Positions 44,936 to 54,334 of a DNA stretch of 64,000 nt are shown here, piece after piece. The first letter of the stretch is position 1, and the number at the start of each line of letters is the position of its first letter. Below the pieces are notes generated by a model that was given only the letters and a program-made list of their open reading frames with translations, was not told the origin of the DNA and did no database searches. Made by a program: the position numbers and the translations under genes. This stretch comes from Actinomadura flavalba DSM 45200 (GTDB lineage Bacteria > Actinomycetota > Actinomycetes > Streptosporangiales > Streptosporangiaceae): contig NZ_KB894094.1 of NCBI RefSeq assembly GCF_000374305.1, forward strand, positions 479,077 through 543,076, read 5' to 3'.

Positions 44936-45550
44936 TCATTCCGTGAGGGGAGTGAACAGCAGGCCCCGGCCCAGGGCGGCGATCGCCGTCTCCAGGACGC
45001 CGCCGGCGTCGTCGATGAGGCCGGCGAGGTCGAGTCCGACGATGCCGTGCATGGTCGCCCACAGCAGTTCGGCGACCTGGACGGGATCGGCGTCCTCGGG
45101 GAGGTGCCCGGCCGCGCCGCAGTCGGCCACGGCGCCCCGCAGGACGTCGAACGTCTCCAGGGCGTGCGCGGTCGCGTCGGGTCCGGGCTCGAAACCGGGG
45201 AGGGGACGGCCGAACATCAGGCCGTAGTAGTTGCTTTCCGAGCGGGCGTTCGCGAGGTAGGCCCGGCCCATGGCAGCGAGCCGGAGCCGCGGGTCCTGGT
45301 CGGCGGGCACGGCGACGAGCCGCGCGCGGAACCGCGCGAACCCCTCGACGTAGAGGGCCTCGGCGAGGCCGTCCTTGCCGCCGAACATCCGGTACAGGAC
45401 CGTGGTGGAGCATCCCACCTCGTGCGAGATCCGCCGCATCGTCAGGGCGTGCGGCCCCTCGGCGGCGAGCAGCCGGCTCGCCGCGTCCAGCAGGGTCGTG
45501 CGGAGCACGTCGTCTCCCTGCCGGACGGCCAGTTCGTACGCGGTGGACAC
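44936..45550 (-). CDS. TetR-family transcriptional regulator
   Basis: A 204-residue repressor with the TetR DNA-binding domain (LLDAASRLLAAEGPHALTMRRISHEVGCSTTVLYRMFGGKDGLAEAL) and a helical ligand domain. GTG start at 45550 with GGAGG five bases upstream. It leads the TetR-carotenoid oxygenase operon and is divergent from the GH3 gene, with palindromes directly upstream of its start. Confidence 0.93.
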   Translation of the reverse strand: MSTAYELAVRQGDDVLRTTLLDAASRLLAAEGPHALTMRRISHEVGCSTTVLYRMFGGKDGLAEALYVEGFARFRARLVAVPADQDPRLRLAAMGRAYLANARSESNYYGLMFGRPLPGFEPGPDATAHALETFDVLRGAVADCGAAGHLPEDADPVQVAELLWATMHGIVGLDLAGLIDDAGGVLETAIAALGRGLLFTPLTE

Positions 45551-45559
45551 CGGAACCTC

Positions 45560-45595
45560 CAGTAACGCCGTTATTGTCAGGAAACAACGTTACTG
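45560..45595. promoter_or_regulatory. candidate TetR operators
   Basis: TAACG-C-CGTTA is a perfect palindrome at 45563-45573. CAGTAACG (45560-45567) is also exactly complementary to CGTTACTG (45588-45595). The element begins ten bases before the tetR start codon, fitting autorepression, and lies in the 134-bp gap that also holds the GH3 promoter. Confidence 0.7.
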
Positions 45596-45684
45596 CACCT
45601 CGCGTCAACCCCCGCGCCGGACGGTTATCCACAGGCTGCGGGGTGACGTCGCGGGACGGTGGCCGCCGGGGTACGTTGCCGAGC

Positions 45685-48000
45685 ATGACGACGATCGACG
45701 AGGAGGAGCTGCGGCGGCGGCTCGCGCGGCTCACCCTGCACGAGAAGGTGACGCTGCTCACCGGCGCCGACATGTGGTCGCTGCCCGCCCTGCCCGGCAT
45801 CGGGCTGCGCCCGGTCGTCATGTCCGACGGGCCGAGCGGCGTGCGCGGGCGCGCCTGGGACGAACGCGACCCGGGCCTGCTGTTCCCGTGCCCGTCGGCG
45901 CTGGCGGCGTCCTGGTCGCGCGGCGTCGCGGTCGGCGCCGGGTTCCTCAACGGCGTGCAGGCGCAGGCCAAGGGCGTGCACGTGCTGCTGGCCCCGGCCG
46001 TCAACCTGCACCGCACGCCGTTCGGCGGGCGGCACTTCGAGAACTACTCCGAAGACCCGCTGCTGGCCGCCCGCACGGCCGCCGCGTTCGTCGTCGGCCT
46101 CCAGTCCACCGGCGTGGCCGCCACGGTCAAGCACTTCGTCGGCAACGACTCGGAGACCCAGCGGCTCTCCTACGACGCCCGCGTCTCCCCCGACGTGCTC
46201 AGCGCCCTGTACCTGCGGCCGTTCCGCGAAGCCGTGCGGAACGGCGCGTGGGCCGTCATGGCCGCCTACAACGGCGTCAACGGCTCCCGCATGACCGAGA
46301 ACCGGGCGCTGCTGACCGGCCTGCTCAAGGACGCCTGGGAGTTCGACGGCGTCGTCGTGTCCGACTGGTTCGCCGTGCGGTCGGTGGACGCGGCGGCGGC
46401 CGGCGTCGACGTCGAGATGCCCGGCTCACCGCACGCCCGCTGGCGCGACGCGCTCCGCGACGCCGTCGAGGCGGGGCGCGTCGACGCGGCCGACATCGAC
46501 GACAAGGTGCTGCGCGTGCTGCGGCTCGCCGCCCGCGTCGGCGCGCTCGACGGCCTGCCCGCGCCGCGCCGCGAGGAGATCCCCGGCAACGTCCGCGCCA
46601 AGCTGCGCATGTTCGCCGCGAACGGCATGGTGCTGCTCGCCAACGACGGCACGCTCCCGCTCGCCGCCCCGCGCCGGATCGCCCTGCTCGGCCCGAACGC
46701 GCGCCGGTTCAGCGCGCAGGGCGGCGGCAGCGCCCACGTGACGCCCGCGCACGTCGTCACCCCCGCCGAGGGCCTGGAGCGGGCCCTGCCGGACGCGGAG
46801 ATCACCGTCCTGGACGGCGTGCGGGCGCACGCCCGGCTCGCGCCCGTCCCGCTCGGCCTCATGACCGACCCGGAGACCGGCGCGCCGGGCCTGCGCCTCG
46901 ACCATCTCGGCTCCGGCGACGTGGTGACGAGCGAACTCCGCGCGGCGTCCGACTTCACGTTCTTCGGCCTGCCGCCCGGCGTCACCGCGCTCACCGCCCG
47001 CACCGTGCTCACGGTGGCCGAGGCGGGCGCGCACTCGCTGTCGGTGGCGGGCGTCGGCACGTTCGAGCTGGTCGTCGACGGCACCGTCCACGCGGTGACG
47101 CTCGACGTCCCGCCGCACAGCGACCCGGTCGACGCGCTCATGCGCCCGCCGGAACACCGCGTCGAGATCACGGCCGACGCCGGGCAGCGGATCGCCGTCG
47201 AGCTGCGGCTGCTGCGGTTCCCGTCCCGGCTCGGCCCCCGGCTCGCGCTCGGCTACCGGCCTCCGCACCTGCCCGACGAGGAGGAGTTCGCGGCGGCCGT
47301 CGCGGCGGCGCGCGCCGCCGACGTCGCCGTGGTCGTCGTGGGCACCAACGACGACGTGGAGTCCGAGGGGTTCGACCGCACGACGCTCGCGCTCCCCGGC
47401 CGCCAGGACGAACTCGTGCACGCGGTCGCCGCCGTCAATCCCCGCACGGTCGTGGTGGTGAACGCGGGCGCGCCCGTGCTGCTGCCGTGGCGCGACGAGG
47501 TCGCGGCCGTGCTGTGGGCGTGGCTGCCCGGGCAGGAGGGCGGCGATGCCATCGCGGACGTCCTCACGGGCGCCGTCGAACCCGGCGGGCGGCTCCCGAC
47601 CACCTTCCCGGCCCGCGAGGGGGCCGCCCTGTCCCCCGTCCCGTCCGGCGGCGTCCTCGACTACGCCGAGGGCATGAACATCGGCTACCGCCACTACGCC
47701 CCGGCCGACGTCGCCTACCCGTTCGGCCACGGCCTCGGCTACACCACCTGGGAGTACGAGCACTTCGACGTCGTGGACGGCACCGCCACCGTCACCCTGC
47801 GCAACACCGGTGCCCGTCCCGGGAAGGAGATCGTCCAGATCTACGCCGATCCCGGCACTCCGAACGTCTCCCTCGCGGGCTGGGGGTACGCCAACCTCGC
47901 GCCCGGCCGCTCCACCACCCTGCGCGTCCCGCTCGACCGTCCCGCCGCCGCGTACGCCGCCGGTTCGTCCCTCACCGACCTCCGCCTGACCACCGGCTGA
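45685..48000 (+). CDS. glycoside hydrolase family 3 beta-glucosidase
   Basis: Cytoplasmic (no signal peptide) beta-glycosidase of 771 residues. The (beta/alpha)8 domain carries MSDGPSGVRG, KHFVGND with the transition-state Lys/His pair, and VVVSDWFAV with the nucleophile Asp227. A beta-sandwich follows, interrupted by a PA14-like insertion at about 405-505. A C-terminal fibronectin-type III-like domain ends the protein (YRHYAPADVAYPFGHGLGYTTWEY, ARPGKEIVQIYAD). The ATG at 45685 matches the domain start. It is divergent from the TetR operon. Confidence 0.94.
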   Translation: MTTIDEEELRRRLARLTLHEKVTLLTGADMWSLPALPGIGLRPVVMSDGPSGVRGRAWDERDPGLLFPCPSALAASWSRGVAVGAGFLNGVQAQAKGVHVLLAPAVNLHRTPFGGRHFENYSEDPLLAARTAAAFVVGLQSTGVAATVKHFVGNDSETQRLSYDARVSPDVLSALYLRPFREAVRNGAWAVMAAYNGVNGSRMTENRALLTGLLKDAWEFDGVVVSDWFAVRSVDAAAAGVDVEMPGSPHARWRDALRDAVEAGRVDAADIDDKVLRVLRLAARVGALDGLPAPRREEIPGNVRAKLRMFAANGMVLLANDGTLPLAAPRRIALLGPNARRFSAQGGGSAHVTPAHVVTPAEGLERALPDAEITVLDGVRAHARLAPVPLGLMTDPETGAPGLRLDHLGSGDVVTSELRAASDFTFFGLPPGVTALTARTVLTVAEAGAHSLSVAGVGTFELVVDGTVHAVTLDVPPHSDPVDALMRPPEHRVEITADAGQRIAVELRLLRFPSRLGPRLALGYRPPHLPDEEEFAAAVAAARAADVAVVVVGTNDDVESEGFDRTTLALPGRQDELVHAVAAVNPRTVVVVNAGAPVLLPWRDEVAAVLWAWLPGQEGGDAIADVLTGAVEPGGRLPTTFPAREGAALSPVPSGGVLDYAEGMNIGYRHYAPADVAYPFGHGLGYTTWEYEHFDVVDGTATVTLRNTGARPGKEIVQIYADPGTPNVSLAGWGYANLAPGRSTTLRVPLDRPAAAYAAGSSLTDLRLTTG

Positions 48001-48065
48001 CCTTTCGCCCATCGCACAATTCCGGCTACAAAGGTGGGTTAACCAGGGCGTTTATCATGTGCGCC

Positions 48066-48449
48066 ATGGACTCCCCCGAACGTCGCGGTGCCCGCTGGGC
48101 CGACCGTCTGCTGGCCGAGGGGGACGACCCGGACCCGCGTTTCACGCTCGCGAACGAGCGGACGTTCCTGGCGTGGATTCGCACCGCGCTGGCGCTCATC
48201 GCCTGCGGCGTCGGCGTCACCGTCGGCGGGCGGCACCTCATGGCCGACCCGCTGCGCGTCGTCCTCGCCGTGGCGCTGTCGGCGAGCGGCGCGCTGGCCG
48301 CCGCGCTGGCGTTCCGGCGCTGGCTCCGGACCGAACGGGCCCTGCGCCGCGCCGAGACGCTGCCGCTCCCCCGCCTCGCGCCGATCATGGCCTACGGCCT
48401 GGCCGTCCTCGCCGTCGTCCTGCTCGCCGCCCTGCTGGCGACGTCGTGA
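48066..48449 (+). CDS. DUF202 (YidH-like) membrane protein
   Basis: A 127-residue protein with the DUF202 signature LANERTFLAWIRTALALIACGVGV and three membrane helices, ending RLAPIMAYGLAVLAVVLLAALLA. Function unknown. A TATCAT box ends eight bases before the ATG, and no Shine-Dalgarno is present, suggesting a leaderless transcript. It overlaps the next DUF202 gene by four bases. Confidence 0.88.
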   Translation: MDSPERRGARWADRLLAEGDDPDPRFTLANERTFLAWIRTALALIACGVGVTVGGRHLMADPLRVVLAVALSASGALAAALAFRRWLRTERALRRAETLPLPRLAPIMAYGLAVLAVVLLAALLATS

Positions 48450-48754
48450 CCCTCTGGGACCCGGGCGCCCAGCCCGAACGCACCACCCTCGCCTGGTCCC
48501 GCACAACCCTCGCCCTGATCGCGGCGGGCCTCCTCTGCGTCCGCCTGGCAACGACCCCCCTCCAAGCCACCCTCGCGGCCCTGGCCGTCTGCGGCGCCGC
48601 AACTCTCCAGTTCCACCGCACCCGCCACCAGCACCACCACCGCGTCCGCACCCTCCCCACCAACACCCGAGTAGCCAACCCGACCTCCATCCTCCTCACC
48701 ACAGCCGCCACCCTGACCCTGGCCACCACAGGCATAGTCCTCGGCCTAGGCTGA
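48446..48754 (+). CDS. second DUF202 membrane protein
   Basis: A 102-residue relative whose GTG start overlaps the preceding stop (GTGA). It has PERTTLAWSRTTLALIAAGLLCVRL, the DUF202 signature in a shorter form, and two further hydrophobic helices, with a His/Arg/Thr-rich loop between them. The tandem coupled arrangement suggests a two-subunit membrane assembly of unknown role. Confidence 0.85.
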   Translation: MTLWDPGAQPERTTLAWSRTTLALIAAGLLCVRLATTPLQATLAALAVCGAATLQFHRTRHQHHHRVRTLPTNTRVANPTSILLTTAATLTLATTGIVLGLG

Positions 48755-48773
48755 CCTCGGGTTGGATGGGGGG

Positions 48774-49568
48774 ATGGGCTTCGTCAGTTTGACGACGGAT
48801 TTCGGGGCCGGTTATACCGGTGTCTGCCAGGGGGTGATCTTGCGGATCGCTTCTCGGGCGCGGGTGCTCGTGGTGTCGGACGAGGTGGCGCCGTATCAGG
48901 TCGTGGAAGGTGCCTGCCTTCTGGAGCAGGCGCTTCCGTATCTGCCGGAAGGGGTGCATGTCGCCGTCGTGGACCCCGGGGTGGGGACCTCGCGGCGGCC
49001 GATCGGGATCGCCACGGCGCGCGGTGATGTTCTCGTCGGGCCCGACAACGGGCTGCTGACGCTCGCCGCCGATGCTCTCGGGGGTGCCGTCCGCGCGCAC
49101 GAACTGGCCGAGCCCGCTTACCGCCTGGCCGCCGTCTCGTCGTCGTTCCACGGGCGCGACATCTTCGCTCCGGCCGCCGCGCACCTCGTGAACGGCGCCG
49201 AGCTGGCCGACTTCGGTCCCGCGATCACGCCGCTACCGCTGGACGTCGCGCCGGTGCGTCGAGCGGACGGCGCCCTCGTCGCGTCCGTGCTGTACCTCGA
49301 TCGCTACGGCAGTGCCGTCCTCACCGCGACGCCGGACGACCTTCCCGTCCCCTTCGGCACTCCGGTCACCGTGTCGTGGGGCGGCGGCACGCTCGACCTC
49401 GTCTACGCCGAGACCTACGGTGCCGTTCCGGTGGGTGTGCCGGTGCTCTGGCCGGACTCGTCCGGGCGGCTCGGGCTCGCCGTCAACCAGGGGTCGGCGG
49501 CGGAGCGGTACGGGCTGGTGGCGGGGGTCGAGCTGCGGATCGTGCACGATACTGGCGACCGTGCCTGA
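48774..49568 (+). CDS. SAM hydroxide adenosyltransferase (DUF62) family protein
   Basis: Member of the family that also holds fluorinase and chlorinase and which splits S-adenosylmethionine to adenosine and methionine with hydroxide. The 264 residues include SLTTDFGAGYTGVCQGVI, VHVAVVDPGVGTSRRPI, VGPDNGLL, SSTFHGRD-like SSSFHGRDIFAPAAAHL and the C-terminal NQGSAAERYG. The Asp-His-Arg set of the hydroxide enzymes appears present; the ~23-residue fluorinase loop is not evident. ATG at 48774; it overlaps the NUDIX gene. Confidence 0.88.
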   Translation: MGFVSLTTDFGAGYTGVCQGVILRIASRARVLVVSDEVAPYQVVEGACLLEQALPYLPEGVHVAVVDPGVGTSRRPIGIATARGDVLVGPDNGLLTLAADALGGAVRAHELAEPAYRLAAVSSSFHGRDIFAPAAAHLVNGAELADFGPAITPLPLDVAPVRRADGALVASVLYLDRYGSAVLTATPDDLPVPFGTPVTVSWGGGTLDLVYAETYGAVPVGVPVLWPDSSGRLGLAVNQGSAAERYGLVAGVELRIVHDTGDRA

Positions 49569-49962
49569 CCTCGACGTCGTCGCCTGGATCCACGTGGACG
49601 CCGGACGCCTCCTGGCCGTCCGGTCCGGCGCCCGCGACCTGCTCTACCTGCCCGGCGGCAAACGCGAACCGGGCGAGGACGACGCCGCCGCCGTCAGCCG
49701 CGAGGTCCGGGAGGAACTGGACGTCTCGCTCGACCGGTCCACGATCCGGCTCCTCGGCACCGTCCGCGAACCGGCCCACGACCAGCCCGCGTTCTCCCAC
49801 GTCCGCATGGCCTGCCTGACGGCCCGGCACCGGGGCGTCCTCCGGCCGCAGGCGGAGATCACCGAACTCCGCTACGTCCCGCCCGAGGACGCCCGCCTGC
49901 TGGCGCCCGCCTCCCGCGCGGCGCTCCGGCTGGCGCTCGCGCACGGCCTGCTCCGCCCCTGA
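49561..49962 (+). CDS. NUDIX hydrolase
   Basis: Hydrolyses nucleoside diphosphate-linked compounds. The 133-residue protein has the NUDIX box GGKREPGEDDAAAVSREVREELDV, fitting G-x5-E-x7-REUxEE, with Asp in place of the usual final Gly. The GTG start overlaps the end of the SAM hydrolase gene by eight bases, so both are probably co-translated. The pair may clean up adenosyl or nucleotide by-products, which is inference. Confidence 0.88.
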   Translation: MPDLDVVAWIHVDAGRLLAVRSGARDLLYLPGGKREPGEDDAAAVSREVREELDVSLDRSTIRLLGTVREPAHDQPAFSHVRMACLTARHRGVLRPQAEITELRYVPPEDARLLAPASRAALRLALAHGLLRP

Positions 49963-49969
49963 GCGCGGG

Positions 49970-51202
49970 TCACTCGCGGGCGGAGAGGGGGGCGGTGGGG
50001 TCGGCCCAGCGGGTGTTGGGGACGGTGGGGTACCAGCCTTCGCGGCCGGGGTCGCGGTCGTAGGGGTAGTCGCCCAGTTCGCGGTAGAGGTCGGCGTACC
50101 GGGCGACCTTGGCGGGGTCGAGGCGGACGCCGAGGCCCGGGCCGGACGGCACGCGGATGCGGCCGTCGCGGTAGGGCAGGGGGCCGCCCTCGATGACGTC
50201 GTCGGTGAGATGGTGGTAGTGGGCGTCGGCGGCGTAGGTGAGGTTGGGCAGCACCGCGCCCAGGTGGAGCATGGTGGCGAGCTGGATCCCCAGTTCGCCT
50301 GACGAGTGGACCGAGACGTCCACCTGGAACGTCTCGCAGACCCCGGCAGCCTTGATACAGGAGCGGATGCCGCCCCAGAACGTCGTGTCCAGGAGCACGA
50401 CGTCCACGCCCCGCCGCAGGACGTTCGCCGCCAACTGCTCGAAGTTGACCACGACCGTGTTGGTGGCCACGGGGACCGCCACGCGTTCGCGGATCTGGCG
50501 CAGGCCCTCCAGCCCCCAGGTGGGGTCCTCGAAGTAGTCGTTGTCCAGATCCTCGATGGCCTTCCCGAAACGGACGGCCTCGGCCATGCTCAGCACCGAG
50601 TTGGGGTCGTAGCGCAGGCGGTCGCCCGGGAAGGCGTCCGCCAGGGCGCGGTAGCAGTCCAGCTCGTGGGACGGCGGGAACACGCCGCCCTTGAGCTTGT
50701 GGACGGTGAAGCCGTGCCGGTCCCGGAGCACGCGGGCGTGCTCCACGAGCTGGTCCGGGGTGCGGATCTCGCCGTGCGCGCCGGACGCGTACCGGAAGAA
50801 CAGGTACGACGCGAACGGCACCTCGTCGCGGACGCGTCCGCCCAGCAGGTCGTGCGCGGGGACACCCAGGTGCTGGCCGACGAGGTCGATACAGGCGAAC
50901 TCGATGGCCGCCAGGAGCTGCGTGCGGTTGTTGTACAGCGACGCGGTCGGGTTGGCGATCTTGAAGCGGAGGTTCTCCAGCTCGAACGGGTCGTGGCCGC
51001 GCAGGTAGGGCAGCAGTCCCCGGACGGCCTGCTCGGCGCTCTCACCGCCGCCGCCCAGCTCACCGAGACCGACCAGGCCGGTGTCGGTCTCGACTTCCAC
51101 GAGGGTGCGGACGAAGCGGCCCCAGTGCGCGCCGTTGCTGTGCAGCAGCGGCGCTTCCAGGGGGACGGCGACGGTGGTGGCGCGGATGTCGGTGATCCTC
51201 AC
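49970..51202 (-). CDS. enolase-superfamily dehydratase, glucarate dehydratase type
   Basis: Removes water from a sugar acid to give a 2-keto-3-deoxy (or 5-keto-4-deoxy) acid. The 410 residues retain the glucarate-dehydratase active site: Lys169-x-Lys171 in FTVHKLKGG, metal ligands Asp199 (RYDPN), Glu225 (YFEDP) and Asn248 (VATN), and His299 in [12 protein letters not shown] resembles the family's FWTMQGS segment. The usual HSNNH reads HSSGE, so the substrate may differ from glucarate. GTG start overlaps the glycosidase stop by four bases, making it the last gene of the importer operon. Confidence 0.88.
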   Translation of the reverse strand: MRITDIRATTVAVPLEAPLLHSNGAHWGRFVRTLVEVETDTGLVGLGELGGGGESAEQAVRGLLPYLRGHDPFELENLRFKIANPTASLYNNRTQLLAAIEFACIDLVGQHLGVPAHDLLGGRVRDEVPFASYLFFRYASGAHGEIRTPDQLVEHARVLRDRHGFTVHKLKGGVFPPSHELDCYRALADAFPGDRLRYDPNSVLSMAEAVRFGKAIEDLDNDYFEDPTWGLEGLRQIRERVAVPVATNTVVVNFEQLAANVLRRGVDVVLLDTTFWGGIRSCIKAAGVCETFQVDVSVHSSGELGIQLATMLHLGAVLPNLTYAADAHYHHLTDDVIEGGPLPYRDGRIRVPSGPGLGVRLDPAKVARYADLYRELGDYPYDRDPGREGWYPTVPNTRWADPTAPLSARE

Positions 51203-54200
51203 GCGGCACCGTCCAGGGCGACGGCGACCACGGCGATGCCGCAGCCGGGCAGGCGCACGGTCACCGCGCCGTCGCGGACCGGCAGCTCGTCCGGATCATG
51301 CTCCAGGCCCGCACTGGCCCACGCGCGGCGGGCGCCGGGGACGGTCAGCGTCGTCTCCACCGGCCCGGACGCCAGCGACCGCAGCCGGACCAGCAGGTCG
51401 TGGCCGTGCCGTGAGCGGCCGACGGACGTGACGAGCACGTCCGGGTCGTCCGCCGTCACCAGGACGCCGTCCGCCTCGGCCGTGCCCGGCCCGGTCGCGA
51501 GCGTCGCGACGAACGCGTCGGTGAGCCCGGCCGCCGTCACCGCGCCGAGCCGCCGCCCGGACCCCGCGTCCTGCGGGGCCGCCGACGCCACCGCGTACCG
51601 GAACGTCGTCTCGCCCTGCTGCTGGGACGGGAAGTTGGTGTCCCAGATGTTGTTCAGCGCCCACGAGTACAGCGTTCCGGGCTCCTCGCCGAGCGTCGGC
51701 GGGAACGGCGCGTACGGCATGTGGATCGACCCGAACTGGACGAGCGGCGCCTCCAGCGTCGCCCACGCGACGGTCAGCGCGGGGTCCTCGAACGCGACCC
51801 AGTGCCGGATCGGCCGCATGTGCTCGGCCGACCCCGGCACGCTGGGCACGGCCGTGCCGCCGACGCCGCCGGTCAGCTCCCAGGCGGCGGGGGCGTCCGG
51901 CACCGCGAACGGGAACGCGAAGAACACCGCCTCCTTGGCGGGCGTGGGCTGCTTGGCGATCCGGTGCGTGAGGTCGAGGCGCGGGACGCCCGCGTACAGC
52001 TCGATCGTCGTGCGGATCCAGTCGACGCCCTTGGCGTGCTGCTCGACGACGAGCCGTTCCCCGACCGGCGTCCGCTCGGCCGTCACGACGGTGGCGGCGC
52101 CGCCGATGGCGCGGTCGCCGAGCAGGGCCGTGTCGTGCACGAGGACGTGCCCGGACAGGTGGTTGAAGTGCGGCGCGGTGGCGTACCGGTCGTAGACGTA
52201 CTGCCCGAAACCGCCCGCCGCGTCGGCCGCGACCAGCTCGCGCCCGGCGCGCTTGTCGAACACCGACGCGATGTGCCCGCGCCGCGTGTCGTACTCGACG
52301 CGGTAGAACTCGTTCTCGACGACGGTGCCGTCCAGCTCGGCCGGGACCGGCGCGGGCGCGTCGGCGCGCACGACGTCCACCCGGACGTGCCCGTGGCCGG
52401 GGACGTCGGCCAGCACGGCCGACAGGTGCCGTCCGATCGGCCGCGTCGGCCACTCGGCGGGGTCGACCTCGACCTCGTGGTGCGCGATGTCCTCGCCGGT
52501 CCGCGCGTCGACGAGCCTGACCGGGACGTCCACCGCGACGACGTCGCGCGGCAGGAACGCCCGCACGACGTCGGTCCGCGCGGCGGTCCCGGGGTTGACG
52601 ACGACGAACGACGCCGGCGCGCCCTCCCCCGCCGCGAACGTGGCCCCGAACCGGTACGCGGCGGTGTTGACCAGCTCGTGCGCGGCGTCGTGCGCGCGGT
52701 AGGCGAAGGCGGACTTGTGGCCCCACTGGAGCCCGCCCGAGTCGCCCGCCTCCTCGGCGTCCTCCCACGGGTTCGCGGCGCCCCAGGTGTGCTCGTCGAA
52801 CATCGCGGCGTCGTCGTAGGCGGCGTCGATCGCGTCGGCGGCGCCGGTGGTCTCGCCGCTGCGCGCGTCGGCGAACGCGTGCAGCGTCTCGGCGGTGCGC
52901 AGCAGGCTCTGCGCCCGCCGGACGTAGCCGAGCGGGCGCGCGCCCGAGCCGAGCCCGTCGGCCCACCAGTCGGTCCAGTCGCCCTCGTGGGTGTCGAGCC
53001 GGTCGCCGTGCTCGCGCTCGACGTGCTCGAAGAAGTCGGAGTTCGTCGCGGTGCGGACGCGCGGGTACGCCCACGTCTCGTTCCAGCGGCGCGCGATCGA
53101 CGCGGGCAGCAGCGACGGCCCGGCGTTGTCGGCGTGCGCGCCCTGCACCCGCAGGTGGACGGCGTCCAGCGCGTCGGGCGCCTTGGCCGCGCCGACCTGG
53201 CCGGGCGCGGCGTACCAGCCGAACGTGCCGGGGCCGTAGGGGTAGGGGCTGTCGGAGAGGGCGCGCAGGTAGCGGGGCAGCAGGTCCTCGGTGAGGTCGT
53301 AGCCGTCCACGAGCCCGACCGTGTTGCCCTCCATGTACGCCATGCCGTGCGGGGTGTCGGTGAACCAGACGAGCAGTTCCCGGCCGGACGGCGCCCGCCA
53401 CCGGAACGGCCGGGCGAGCCGGTCGCCGCCCGTCACGTACGGCACCGAGCGGCCCGCCCAATTGTGCGCGGCCGACAGGTACCGGACCCCGGCGGCGCTG
53501 AGCGCGTCCACGACGCCGACGACGGCGCCCGGGATGTCGGTGTGCATCGCGGAGCGGACGTCGATGCCGTGCCGCTCCCGCAGCCCGGCGACGTGCCGGA
53601 GCTGCCGGTACAGCTCCTCGTCCGAGCACGCCTCGGTGTGGAGCTGCATCGGGAACGCGGTGACCTCGATCTGCCCGGCGCGGGCGGACGCGGCGAACTC
53701 CGCGACGGCGTCGGCCGGGCGGGTCGCCAGCCAGCGCAGCGCGGGCAGCGACGACTCCACCGACCAGCGGAACCGGGCGTCGTCGGGCCAGTCGGCGGTC
53801 TCGCGGCTGAGCCGGACGGCGGCGTCGAGGTAGTCGAGGTGGTGGCGCAGGACGGTGGCCTGCGGGTCGGTGTAGCCGATGTCGAGGTGCGAGTGGTGAA
53901 CGACGAACACCGTCCACTTGCGCTGCGGGGTGACGTCGACGGGCGCCGCGCCGACGAGCCCGGCGTCGTCGTGGACCTCCAGCGTGAGCCGCCGCGTCGC
54001 GTCCACCTCGGGGACGAGGAGCGTCGCGGTGCCCGAGCCGTCCGGGTTCGCGGCGTCCACCGGCGGTCCGCCGGGTTCGCGCAGGGTCAGCCGCAGGCCC
54101 GCCGCGGGGCCGCCGGTCACCGTGATCCGCACGGCCTGGCGCAGCGTCCCGGCGTCGTCGCGGCGGAACAGCGGCAGCACGGCGGCGCGGACGGCGAGCC

Positions 54201-54315
54201 CGCGCACGGCGAGGACCTCGGCGGAGGTGTCCTCCCGCAACGCGGCGCGGATGCGGTCGTAGTCGGGGGAACCGAGGCTTTCCTGGAGCAGGCGACTGGT
54301 CATCGTCGCGGTCAC
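51199..54315 (-). CDS. divergent GH38-type glycosidase
   Basis: A 1038-residue cytoplasmic protein without signal peptide. The first ~130 residues form a beta-rich extra domain. The catalytic domain starts at [11 protein letters not shown] (140-150), where His-x-His-x-Asp replaces the classical HTHWD metal motif. Asp260 in AMHTDIPGA is the candidate nucleophile, and HNWAGRS and [12 protein letters not shown] supply further active-site residues. C-terminal beta domains fill 560-1038. It resembles GH38 alpha-mannosidases and the related DUF5054-like proteins. Start is GTG 54315 or ATG 54303. It sits in an importer operon, so acts on imported oligosaccharide. Confidence 0.85.
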   Translation of the reverse strand: MTATMTSRLLQESLGSPDYDRIRAALREDTSAEVLAVRGLAVRAAVLPLFRRDDAGTLRQAVRITVTGGPAAGLRLTLREPGGPPVDAANPDGSGTATLLVPEVDATRRLTLEVHDDAGLVGAAPVDVTPQRKWTVFVVHHSHLDIGYTDPQATVLRHHLDYLDAAVRLSRETADWPDDARFRWSVESSLPALRWLATRPADAVAEFAASARAGQIEVTAFPMQLHTEACSDEELYRQLRHVAGLRERHGIDVRSAMHTDIPGAVVGVVDALSAAGVRYLSAAHNWAGRSVPYVTGGDRLARPFRWRAPSGRELLVWFTDTPHGMAYMEGNTVGLVDGYDLTEDLLPRYLRALSDSPYPYGPGTFGWYAAPGQVGAAKAPDALDAVHLRVQGAHADNAGPSLLPASIARRWNETWAYPRVRTATNSDFFEHVEREHGDRLDTHEGDWTDWWADGLGSGARPLGYVRRAQSLLRTAETLHAFADARSGETTGAADAIDAAYDDAAMFDEHTWGAANPWEDAEEAGDSGGLQWGHKSAFAYRAHDAAHELVNTAAYRFGATFAAGEGAPASFVVVNPGTAARTDVVRAFLPRDVVAVDVPVRLVDARTGEDIAHHEVEVDPAEWPTRPIGRHLSAVLADVPGHGHVRVDVVRADAPAPVPAELDGTVVENEFYRVEYDTRRGHIASVFDKRAGRELVAADAAGGFGQYVYDRYATAPHFNHLSGHVLVHDTALLGDRAIGGAATVVTAERTPVGERLVVEQHAKGVDWIRTTIELYAGVPRLDLTHRIAKQPTPAKEAVFFAFPFAVPDAPAAWELTGGVGGTAVPSVPGSAEHMRPIRHWVAFEDPALTVAWATLEAPLVQFGSIHMPYAPFPPTLGEEPGTLYSWALNNIWDTNFPSQQQGETTFRYAVASAAPQDAGSGRRLGAVTAAGLTDAFVATLATGPGTAEADGVLVTADDPDVLVTSVGRSRHGHDLLVRLRSLASGPVETTLTVPGARRAWASAGLEHDPDELPVRDGAVTVRLPGCGIAVVAVALDGAA

Positions 54316-54334
54316 ACCTTCCGGAGGGAGGGGG

